A program made the translations under genes and the position numbers. Shown here piece by piece: positions 56,956 to 64,000 of a stretch of 64,000 nucleotides of DNA. The notes beneath the pieces are model-generated. The model was not told the DNA's origin, did no database searches, and saw nothing but the letters and a program-made list of their open reading frames with translations. Numbering within the stretch: the stretch's first letter is position 1; every line of letters starts with the position of its first letter. This DNA is from Pseudomonas sp. (GTDB lineage Bacteria > Pseudomonadota > Gammaproteobacteria > Pseudomonadales > Pseudomonadaceae). The DNA lies in contig NZ_JAUYNT010000005.1 of the NCBI RefSeq assembly GCF_030698175.1, positions 62,001-126,000 on the forward strand. The letters are read 5' to 3'.

Positions 56956-59900
56956 CTACGGCGTCGCCAGCTGCCGCCGACGCATCAACCAATACGCCGC
57001 CGGGATCACCAGCAACGACAGCAGCGGTGCGCTGAGCATGCCGCCGATCATCGGCACGGCGATGCGGCTCATGACTTCGCTGCCGGTGCCGCCGCTCCAG
57101 AGGATCGGCAGCAGGCCGGCGATGATTACCGCCACCGTCATGGCCTTGGGCCGTACCCGTTGCACCGCGCCCTCGCGGATGGCGTTGCGCAGTCCGGCGG
57201 GCGAGGCGTCGCCGGCATCCTGTTGTGCCGTCCAGGCGTTCTTCAGGTACAGCAGCATGATCACGCCGAACTCGGCGGCCACCCCGGCCAGGGCGATAAA
57301 GCCGACCCCGGTGGCCACCGACAGGTTAAAACCCATCAGGTACAGCAACCAGACGCCGCCGGTCAGGGCGAACGGCAGGGTGAGCATGATCAGCAGGGCT
57401 TCATCGAAGCGGCCGAAGGTCAGGTACAGCAGCACGAAAATAATCAACAGGGTGGCCGGTATCACCAACTTCAGTCGCGCATTGGCGCGTTCGAGGAACT
57501 CGAACTGGCCCGAGTAGCCGAGGCTCATGCCCGGCGCCAGGGTCACGCTGTTATCCACCGCCAAGCGTAAGTCCGCCACCACCGCCGCCAGGTCGCGGCC
57601 GCGCACATCGATATAGACCCAGCCAGAGAGCCGCGCATTCTCGCTCTTGAGCATCGCCGGGCCGGTGTTGATCTGCACCTTGGCGAGCATGCCGAGGGTG
57701 ATCTGCTGGCCCTGGGCGGTGTAGATCGGCAACTGCTCCAAGGCGTTGAGCGAGTCGCGCCATTCCCGTGGGTAGCGCAGGTTGATCGGGTAGCGCGCCA
57801 GGCCCTCGACGGTTTCGCCGATGTTTTGCCCACCGATGGCGCTGGCCACTATGGCCTGCACATCGCCGATGTTCATCCCGTAGCGGGCGGCGGCCTGACG
57901 GTCGATATCGATGTCGATATAGCGCCCACCCGTGAGCCGCTCGGCCAGCGCCGAACTGACCCCCGGCACGCTCTTGGCGGCTTGCTCGATCTCCTGGGTG
58001 ACGCGGTCGATTTGCGCCAGATCGCTGCCAGCCACCTTGACCCCGATGGGGCTCTTGATCCCGGTGGCGAGCATGTCGATACGGTTGCGAATCGGTGGAA
58101 TCCAGATATTGGTCAGCCCCGGCACCTTGACGGTACGGTCCAGCTCCTCGATCAGCTGCTCCGTGGTTAAACCTGCGCGCCATTGGTCTTTGGGCTTGAA
58201 CTGAATGCTGGTCTCGAACATCTCCAGTGGCGCCGGGTCGGTGGCGGTTTCGGCGCGCCCGGCCTTGCCGAATACATGGGCCACCTCGGGAATACTCTTG
58301 ATCAAGCGGTCGGTTTGCTGCAACAGCTGCGCGGCTTTCTGCGCCGACAATCCCGGCAGCGCCGAGGGCATATAGAGCAGATCGCCCTCATCCAGCGCCG
58401 GCAGAAACTCGCCGCCCAGGCGCGTTAGCGGCCACAGGGTGGTGAGGAACACCAGCAGCGCCAGCAGCAGGCAGCTCTTGGGATAACGCAGCACGGCTTC
58501 CAGTGCCGGCCGGTACAGGCGGATCAGCCCACGGTTGAGCGGGTTGCGCAGCTCATCGGGAATCCGCCCGCGAATCCAGTAGCCCATCAGCACCGGTACC
58601 AGGGTCACCGACAGCCCGGCAGCGGCGGCCATGGCATAGGTCTTGGTGAACGCCAGCGGGCCGAACAGCCGGCCTTCCTGGGCCTGCAGGGTAAACACCG
58701 GAATAAACGACAGGGTGATGATCAGCAGGCTGAAGAACAGCGCCGGGCCGACTTCCACTGCCGCCTCGGTGAGGACCTGCCAGCGTGTCTCGCCCTCCAG
58801 CAATTTGTCGGGATGCTGGGCGTGCCAGGCCTCGATGCGCTTGTGGGCGTTTTCGATCATCACCACCGCCGCATCGACCATGGCGCCGATGGCGATGGCG
58901 ATGCCGCCCAGGGACATGATGTTGGCGTTAATGCCCTGATAACGCATCACCGCGAACGCCAGCAACACTCCCACTGGCAGCGCGACTATGGCCACCAGGG
59001 AGGAGCGCAGGTGGCCGAGAAACAGCAGGCAGACCAGCGCCACCACGGCGAATTCCTCAATCAGCTTGTGGCTGAGGTTCTCCACCGCCCGCTCAATCAG
59101 CTGGCTGCGGTCGTAGGTGGTGACTATCTCGACGCCCGCCGGCAGGCTCTTCTTCAATTCCTCCAGTTTGCTTTTGACCGCCGCTATGGTTTCCCGGGCG
59201 TTCTTACCACTGCGCAGTATCACCACGCCGCCGACGGTCTCACCCTCGCCATCCAGCTCGGCAATCCCTCGGCGCATCTCCGGCCCCAGCTGGATGCTCG
59301 CCACATCGCCGAGGCTAATGGGCGTGCCGGCTTCGGTGAGCTTCAGGGGGATGGCGCGAAAGTCGTCGAGGGTTTTTAGATAGCCCGAGGCGCGCACCAT
59401 AAACTCGGTCTCGGCCAGCTCCAGCACGCCGCCGCCGGTTTCCTGGTTGGCATTGCCAATGGCCTCGATCACTTGCGCCTGGGTGATGCCCAAACTGCTC
59501 AGGCGCAGTGGGTCGAGCAGCACCTGGTACTGCTTGACCATGCCGCCGATGCTGGCGACCTCGGCCACGTTGGCCAGGGTTTTCAGTTCGAACTTGAGGA
59601 ACCAGTCCTGCAGGCTGCGCAGTTGCGCCAGGTCGTGCTGGCCGCTGCGGTCGATCAGGGCATATTGATAGATCCAGCCGACCCCATTGGCATCCGGGCC
59701 GAGCGCCGGTTTGGCCGCCGCCGGCAAGCGGCTCTGCACCTGGCTGAGGTATTCGAGCACCCGCGAGCGGGCCCAGTACAGGTCGGTGCCGTCCTCGAAC
59801 AACACATAGACGAAGCTGTCACCGAAGAACGAATAGCCACGCACGGTCTTGGCCCCCGGCACCGCCAGCATGGTGGTGGCCAGCGGATAGGTGACCTGGT

Positions 59901-60087
59901 TTTCGACTATCTGCGGAGCCTGGCCGGCGAAGGGCGTGCGGATAATCACCTGCACGTCGGAGAGGTCGGGCAGGGCGTCAATCGGCGTGGTGCGCAGCGA
60001 CCAAAGCCCCCACGCGAGTACAAACAAGGTGGTCAACAGCACCAGAAAGCGATTGGCCACCGACCAGCGAATGAGTGCGGCGATCAT
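56956..60087 (-). CDS. cusA: CusA/HME-RND heavy-metal efflux pump
   Basis: A 1043-residue inner-membrane RND transporter. The transmembrane proton-relay segment [20 protein letters not shown] and [20 protein letters not shown] are of the monovalent-metal (CusA/SilA) type, not the CzcA type (which has a VDGAVV segment). Twelve helices and two large periplasmic loops are inferred. It pumps Cu(I)/Ag(I) with CusB and the outer-membrane factor. It overlaps cusB by 4 bp. It is the last gene of the operon. Confidence 0.93.
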   Translation of the reverse strand: MIAALIRWSVANRFLVLLTTLFVLAWGLWSLRTTPIDALPDLSDVQVIIRTPFAGQAPQIVENQVTYPLATTMLAVPGAKTVRGYSFFGDSFVYVLFEDGTDLYWARSRVLEYLSQVQSRLPAAAKPALGPDANGVGWIYQYALIDRSGQHDLAQLRSLQDWFLKFELKTLANVAEVASIGGMVKQYQVLLDPLRLSSLGITQAQVIEAIGNANQETGGGVLELAETEFMVRASGYLKTLDDFRAIPLKLTEAGTPISLGDVASIQLGPEMRRGIAELDGEGETVGGVVILRSGKNARETIAAVKSKLEELKKSLPAGVEIVTTYDRSQLIERAVENLSHKLIEEFAVVALVCLLFLGHLRSSLVAIVALPVGVLLAFAVMRYQGINANIMSLGGIAIAIGAMVDAAVVMIENAHKRIEAWHAQHPDKLLEGETRWQVLTEAAVEVGPALFFSLLIITLSFIPVFTLQAQEGRLFGPLAFTKTYAMAAAAGLSVTLVPVLMGYWIRGRIPDELRNPLNRGLIRLYRPALEAVLRYPKSCLLLALLVFLTTLWPLTRLGGEFLPALDEGDLLYMPSALPGLSAQKAAQLLQQTDRLIKSIPEVAHVFGKAGRAETATDPAPLEMFETSIQFKPKDQWRAGLTTEQLIEELDRTVKVPGLTNIWIPPIRNRIDMLATGIKSPIGVKVAGSDLAQIDRVTQEIEQAAKSVPGVSSALAERLTGGRYIDIDIDRQAAARYGMNIGDVQAIVASAIGGQNIGETVEGLARYPINLRYPREWRDSLNALEQLPIYTAQGQQITLGMLAKVQINTGPAMLKSENARLSGWVYIDVRGRDLAAVVADLRLAVDNSVTLAPGMSLGYSGQFEFLERANARLKLVIPATLLIIFVLLYLTFGRFDEALLIMLTLPFALTGGVWLLYLMGFNLSVATGVGFIALAGVAAEFGVIMLLYLKNAWTAQQDAGDASPAGLRNAIREGAVQRVRPKAMTVAVIIAGLLPILWSGGTGSEVMSRIAVPMIGGMLSAPLLSLLVIPAAYWLMRRRQLATP

Positions 60088-61451
60088 GGCTGGCGCTCCT
60101 CTGGTTGAGTGGTTGAGTGGGGAGTGGAAAGTGGGGAGTGGGGAGTGGGGAGTGGCTGAATAGGAAGTGGGGAGTGGGCAGTAGGGAGTGGGGCTGCTGG
60201 CAATGGCGTGGCTTGCAGGCCGGTCAGGCTGGCCTCGGAGTCGAGCAAAAACTGCCCGGAGGCGACCACTTGCTGGCCTTCTTGCAAACCGGCGAGTACC
60301 GCCACCTGGCCGGCACTTTCGGCGCCCAGTTGCACCTGTACCGGGCGAAAACGTCCGCCGGCCTCGGCCAGCATTACCAGGGCGCGCTTGCCGGTGCGGA
60401 TCACCGCTTCGCTGGGCAGCAGTAACACCGCTGCGCTGCTCGGCAGGTTGAGCTGCACCTGGGCGCTCATGCCGGGGCGCAAGCGCCCGCTCGGATTGGC
60501 CAGTTCGACGCGCACCCGCAGGGTGCGACTCTGGGCATCGGCGGCGGGCAGCACGCTGGCCACGGTGCCGGTCAGCCGCTCACCGGGAAACGCCGGCAGC
60601 TGCGCCTCGGCGGCTTGTCCAAGCTGCACGGCGCCGGCCTGGGCTTCCGGCAGCGCCAGCTCCAGCCAGACCGGATCAAGGCCATTGATGCGGGCCAGCG
60701 TGGTGCCCGCGGCCAGGGTCATGCCGGAACGTGCATTCAGCTCTGTAATGACTCCGGCAATCGGGCTGCGCAGGATGGTCAGTGGCTGGGCACGGCCGCT
60801 GCGCTCAACCTGGGTGATCAAGTCTGCCGGCATACCGAGTAGGCGCAAACGTTGTCGCGCCGCCGCCAGCAGTTCGGGTTCGAGGCTCGGGCGCAGGGCG
60901 AGAAACTCGGTCTGCGCGGCGACCCACTCGGGTATTAACAGCTCGGCCAGTGGCGCGCCGGCCACGACTAAATCGCCGGGGGCATGCTGGTAGGTGCGCT
61001 CGACGAAACCGCCCGCGCGGGTTTGCAGCAGCGCCACATCGCGCTCATTGAAGGCCAGCACGGCGCTGGCTTGCAGGCTTTGCGCCAGTGGGCCACGGGT
61101 GACGGTTGCCAGGCGCATGCCGAGATTTTGCTGAGTGCCCGGTGCAACCTGCATGCTCGGTTCGGCGGCCACGGCGCCGGCCGTGTTAGCGGCCGCTTGC
61201 TCGGCGTAGCGCGGCACCAGTTGCATGTCCATAAAGGGCGACTTGCCGGGGGCGGGGAAGTGCTGTTGCGGGTACATCGGGTCGTACCAATAGAGCACTT
61301 GGCGCTCGGCTTGGGTTGACGGGCTGCTTGCTGGCGCGCCTGTGGTCGCGGGGATGGCCTGGTTTTGCGCCGCTAACCAGTAGCCGGCCGTGGCGCCGCC
61401 GAGCAGCAACAGGGTCATTAGCAGCGGGGTCTGGTAACCGGAGCGGTTCAT
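60084..61451 (-). CDS. cusB: CusB-type periplasmic adaptor
   Basis: A 455-residue membrane-fusion protein: one N-terminal hydrophobic helix, then a metal-binding region [22 protein letters not shown] resembling the heavy-metal-binding domain of CusB (written in parts: [21 protein letters not shown]), a lipoyl/barrel-sandwich and beta-barrel core, and a very unusual tail of about 35 residues ([18 protein letters not shown]...). That tail is the translation of a short-repeat block (60107-60192). It joins CusA to the outer-membrane protein. Confidence 0.92.
   Translation of the reverse strand: MNRSGYQTPLLMTLLLLGGATAGYWLAAQNQAIPATTGAPASSPSTQAERQVLYWYDPMYPQQHFPAPGKSPFMDMQLVPRYAEQAAANTAGAVAAEPSMQVAPGTQQNLGMRLATVTRGPLAQSLQASAVLAFNERDVALLQTRAGGFVERTYQHAPGDLVVAGAPLAELLIPEWVAAQTEFLALRPSLEPELLAAARQRLRLLGMPADLITQVERSGRAQPLTILRSPIAGVITELNARSGMTLAAGTTLARINGLDPVWLELALPEAQAGAVQLGQAAEAQLPAFPGERLTGTVASVLPAADAQSRTLRVRVELANPSGRLRPGMSAQVQLNLPSSAAVLLLPSEAVIRTGKRALVMLAEAGGRFRPVQVQLGAESAGQVAVLAGLQEGQQVVASGQFLLDSEASLTGLQATPLPAAPLPTAHSPLPIQPLPTPHSPLSTPHSTTQPEERQP
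60107..60192. repeat. Short-repeat block inside the cusB 3' end
   Basis: GTTGAGTGGGGAGTGGAAAG, GGGGAGTGGGGAGTGGGGAG and further units AGTAGGGAGTGGGG: the same family as 40125-40206 and 45412-45452, here translated as the C-terminal Pro/Ser/His/Thr-rich part of CusB. Confidence 0.8.
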
Positions 61452-62740
61452 AGGCGCTGCTCCCCGGCATTCAGCTCGGCCGTATTGGACTCGCCGTAAT
61501 TAAACTGCAGGCGCGTTGCCGTCAGTGCCCTGAGGCCTTGCAGGTCGAGCTGTTTCAGCTTGGCCTCGACCCGCTCGCGGCGCGCGCCGATTACGCCGGT
61601 CAGATCGCTTTTGCCGGCGCGGTAGCTGGCCAGCGTGAGCCGGACTTTTTCCTCGGCCAGGGGCAGCAGGGTCGACTGGCTGCGGCTGACCGCCCGTTCG
61701 AGGCGCTGGTACTCGGCCAAGTCCTCCTCCAGCTGTTGCCCGTGCTCGCGCGCCAGGGCCTCGCGCTCGGCCTCCAGTTGATTGACCTGAGCCCGCCTGG
61801 CGGCGATCTTCGGGTCTTGCCGCGAACCTGGAAACAGCGGCAGGTCGAAGGTCAGCTGCAGGCTGACCATGTCGCCAAAGTCGCGGCCGCGCTTTTGATA
61901 GTCGACTTCCCAGCTCCAGTCGGAGCTTTTCTCGGCCAGGGCCTCGCGTACCTGCGCCTCGGCCTCCAGGGTCTGGGGCCCGTAGGCGGCGAGTTCTGGA
62001 TGGTGCTGCAAGGCCTGGGAATAATCGCCGCTGGTGATCGCCCAGTGGGGAAGACTCCCGGTCAACGTCTGGCTGGCGTCCGCGCCTATCCAGCGCTTGA
62101 GGGCCGCCCGTGCCTGGGCGCTTTGTTGCAGCAACTGGTCGCGCTGTTCGTCCAGTAACGCCGCTTCTTGCAGGGGGGCAAGCACGTCACTGGCTTGGCC
62201 GCGGCCGCCGGCCAACTGGGCGCGGACGGCGGCGGCGAACAGGCGGTTCTCGGCGTTAAACGCCTCGAATTGGGCCAGCTTGCGCTGCTGGGTATAGCTG
62301 GCAATCCAGGCTTGGGCGGTGGCCAGGCGCACGCGCAGGCGTTCGACCCGCCCCTGGGCCGCAGCGCTGTCGATGGCCGCCTGCGCCGTGGCCACGCGGG
62401 CCTGGCGCTTGTCGCTATTGGGCATTTCCTGCATGAGCCCGACCACCTGCATGGTCATAAAGTCGCGCTCCAGGCTCCAGCGATCCTGCCCCTCGGTGGG
62501 CAGGTTCTGCACCCCGAGGATCAGTTTCGGGTCGGGCAATTCGCCGGCGGCAATCGCGGCGCTGCTGGCCGCCTCCAGTTTGGCCGCTTGGGCGCTCAGG
62601 CTCGGGGCGTTACGCGCCGCCAACTGCAGCGCCTGCTCAAGCGACAGCGACAGCGCCAGCGCCGGGCTCGGCAGGCTGGCGCACAGGCTGGCGGCGGCTG
62701 CCAACAGCGGCCAGGCGCAATAGTGTTGCTGGGATTTCAT
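61448..62740 (-). CDS. cusC: TolC-family outer-membrane factor of the cus operon
   Basis: A 430-residue outer-membrane efflux protein with signal peptide (to SPALA) and two OEP repeats of long helices (AALDLAR-like parts: QLAARNAPSLSAQAAKLEAA and QVNQLEAEREALAREHGQQL). It overlaps cusB by 4 bp and so forms a CusC-like exit duct for CusBA. Proteins in this place are often annotated just as TolC family; the symbol cusC is given by context. Confidence 0.85.
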   Translation of the reverse strand: MKSQQHYCAWPLLAAAASLCASLPSPALALSLSLEQALQLAARNAPSLSAQAAKLEAASSAAIAAGELPDPKLILGVQNLPTEGQDRWSLERDFMTMQVVGLMQEMPNSDKRQARVATAQAAIDSAAAQGRVERLRVRLATAQAWIASYTQQRKLAQFEAFNAENRLFAAAVRAQLAGGRGQASDVLAPLQEAALLDEQRDQLLQQSAQARAALKRWIGADASQTLTGSLPHWAITSGDYSQALQHHPELAAYGPQTLEAEAQVREALAEKSSDWSWEVDYQKRGRDFGDMVSLQLTFDLPLFPGSRQDPKIAARRAQVNQLEAEREALAREHGQQLEEDLAEYQRLERAVSRSQSTLLPLAEEKVRLTLASYRAGKSDLTGVIGARRERVEAKLKQLDLQGLRALTATRLQFNYGESNTAELNAGEQRL

Positions 62741-62842
62741 CGGGACTACTCCGCGGCTATACCGCTACAAACTGCGCACAGCCATAGGCGTGCGCGGACG
62801 CCATCCGCCAATTAACGGATGGGGTTTAAGTTAGTGCAGGAG

Positions 62843-63184
62843 TTAGTTACGCGGAGGTCGCCAGACGCCGTTAGGGCTCTTGGTCGGGAGAAATGCGCTG
62901 CTGGCCGTGGCCAGCAAGGGGCTGGTCAGCGGCGCTGCTGCCGGCGTGGCCAGCGACACCAGCAACAGGTTGCTGGTCTGACACTGCTGGCCAGTTTTGC
63001 AGCTTGGTTTGTCGCTCTGGTTTTGCTTATCGCAGCAGTCTGGGTTTTGCAGCGGATTGGTCATCGTCATGCCGGCGGCTTGCATCGGGCAAGGCATGCG
63101 GGGCGCGGCCAAGCCGGCCAGCGCGTTTAACGGCAGCAGCAGACAGAGCAGCAGAGTCAGGCAGCGGCGACTAATGAGGTTCAT
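62843..63184 (-). CDS. Exported Cys/Met-rich protein, probable metal binding
   Basis: A 113-residue protein. ATG 63184 gives a signal peptide (MNLISRRCLTLLLCLLLPLN..ALAG). The mature part is short and rich in possible Cu ligands: MPCPMQAAGMTM, CCDKQNQSDKPSC and CKTGQQCQ (7 Cys, 4 Met), followed by an Ala/Thr/Ser-rich hydrophobic stretch. It lies first in the cus operon, 102 bp before cusC. It could be a periplasmic copper sensor or chaperone; no family is recognised. Confidence 0.6.
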   Translation of the reverse strand: MNLISRRCLTLLLCLLLPLNALAGLAAPRMPCPMQAAGMTMTNPLQNPDCCDKQNQSDKPSCKTGQQCQTSNLLLVSLATPAAAPLTSPLLATASSAFLPTKSPNGVWRPPRN

Positions 63185-63392
63185 GCCCAGCAGTCTAGTC
63201 CTTGCCGTGGACGCCGGGCAATTAGCTGTCGTGGACATGTTGACGCAGGACGATTAGCCGCTGATCGTACGGCCAGGATTGTCTGATACTTAACGCGCTG
63301 GAGGGCGCTGGCGCGGGTTGGTCGAGCGCGCCGCTATCGCTGTCACACAGGCGCAGGCAAGATAAGGCCATAGGTTGGCTGGAGATAGGGTT

Positions 63393-64000
63393 ATGGCAGT
63401 TGCAACAGGTGCTTTTGTTCAAGTTCACAGCCCCAATGAGGCGGTGGATCGTTTGGCTGCATTGCACACTCAGGCCTGCACGGCGCTGAGTCAGGCGCTC
63501 AAGCGCTATTTGAAAACCCGTGAGCAGCCCAGCGCTGAGCAGTACCGCGAGTTTCGCTACCCGCTGCTGCGGCTGATTTACCAGTGCGTGGGCGAGGTGC
63601 CGAGTACTACTCGCGCCTACGCCAAGGTGCAGAACCCCGGCACTTACAGTGTGACCGTGACCTATCCGGAGGCGTTTCGCGGCTACTTGATGGATCAACT
63701 CGGGCCGCTGATGGCGGACTTTACCGTGACGGTCGAGGTGGGCCTGAGCGAGCAAAACATTCCCTATCCCTACGTGGTCGAACATGGCGATGAGTTGGCC
63801 GGCTCCGGGGTGACGGCGGCCGAATTGGCGCGGGTGTTCCCCAGCACCGACCTGTCGGCGGCCACCGATGGCGTGGCCGATGGTTTGTATGACTGGCAGG
63901 ACGCCGACCCGATGCCGCTGGCGCTGTTTGACGCGGCGCGGGTCGACTTCTCCCTCAAGCGCCTGCAGCACTACAGTGGCAGCGACTGGCGGCATGTACA
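63393..64000 (+). CDS. amn: AMP nucleosidase, 5' part only
   Basis: The frame runs off the right edge. The first 202 residues (MAVATGAFVQVHSPNEAVDR.., FRYPLLRLIYQCVGEVPS, VEVGLSEQNIPYPYVVEHG) match the N-terminal regulatory domain of AMP nucleosidase, which hydrolyses AMP to adenine and ribose 5-phosphate. GGAG lies 9 bases before the ATG. It is divergent from the cus block; the 208-bp gap shows no clear promoter motif. The catalytic C-terminal domain is outside the window. Confidence 0.88.
   Translation, partial: MAVATGAFVQVHSPNEAVDRLAALHTQACTALSQALKRYLKTREQPSAEQYREFRYPLLRLIYQCVGEVPSTTRAYAKVQNPGTYSVTVTYPEAFRGYLMDQLGPLMADFTVTVEVGLSEQNIPYPYVVEHGDELAGSGVTAAELARVFPSTDLSAATDGVADGLYDWQDADPMPLALFDAARVDFSLKRLQHYSGSDWRHV

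Overview
The window is about 64 kb of GC-rich, densely coded chromosome from a gammaproteobacterium of the Pseudomonas group. The evidence is gene order and protein similarity recognised by eye, not a database search. The run amn - (cus) - acyl-CoA dehydrogenase - ladS - fadL - thiD - thiE - hemL - Sel1 protein - DUF1820 - miaB - phoH - ybeY - corC - lnt - zinc-ribbon protein - leuS - lptE - holA - arfA - mltB-type gene, then lipA - lipB - ybeD - dacA - rlpA - mltB - rodA - mrdA - rlmH - rsfS - nadD - proA, matches the order I remember from Pseudomonas chromosomes. Several REP-like inverted repeats of Pseudomonas type (GTAGGAG...CTCCTAC) lie between genes.

Layout. 1-7 kb: a MORN-repeat lipoprotein cut by the window edge, a MaoC-fold protein, a CidA/LrgA-LrgB pair, a Lon-N-domain protein, a DedA-PAP2 fusion, a methyltransferase and an alpha/beta hydrolase with a PilZ-like tail. 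7-18.5 kb: a forward block for proline, NAD, ribosome silencing and 23S methylation, then the elongation cell-wall genes (mrdA, rodA, mltB, rlpA, dacA) and lipoate synthesis (ybeD, lipB, lipA), closed by a strong terminator. 18.6-31.1 kb: a reverse-strand urea locus, urtABCDE-ureDA-(broken GNAT)-ureBC-ureEFG-hupE, with a good sigma-54 promoter in front of urtA. 31.2-48.2 kb: mostly reverse-strand housekeeping genes: a second MltB, arfA, holA, lptE, leuS, lnt, corC, ybeY, phoH, miaB, hemL, thiE, thiD. 48.3-55 kb: a FadL porin and two LadS-type hybrid sensor kinases in tandem. 55-64 kb: an AidB-like acyl-CoA dehydrogenase, a Cus-type copper/silver efflux operon preceded by a Cys/Met-rich exported protein, and the start of AMP nucleosidase.

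How the parts work together. The urea locus imports urea (Urt) and hydrolyses it to ammonia (UreABC, matured by UreDEFG, with nickel possibly brought in by HupE). The mrdA-rodA-mltB-rlpA-dacA group builds and trims the lateral wall. The cus genes form a tripartite periplasm-to-outside metal pump.

Most unusual points: (1) a diverged tandem duplication at the phoH/ybeY junction has made a 45-codon chimeric ORF whose frame has been kept; (2) ladS is duplicated in tandem and the second copy has a damaged receiver; (3) a 17-bp tandem duplication frameshifts the GNAT gene inside the urease operon; (4) arfA carries a strong hairpin inside its coding region, as expected for rescue-controlled ArfA; (5) GGGAGTG-type short repeats have spread to three loci and supply the tail of CusB; (6) a tandem repeat spans the rlmH-mrdA junction. 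I found no rRNA, tRNA, CRISPR array, prophage or intact insertion sequence, and no clear new defence or biosynthetic system.
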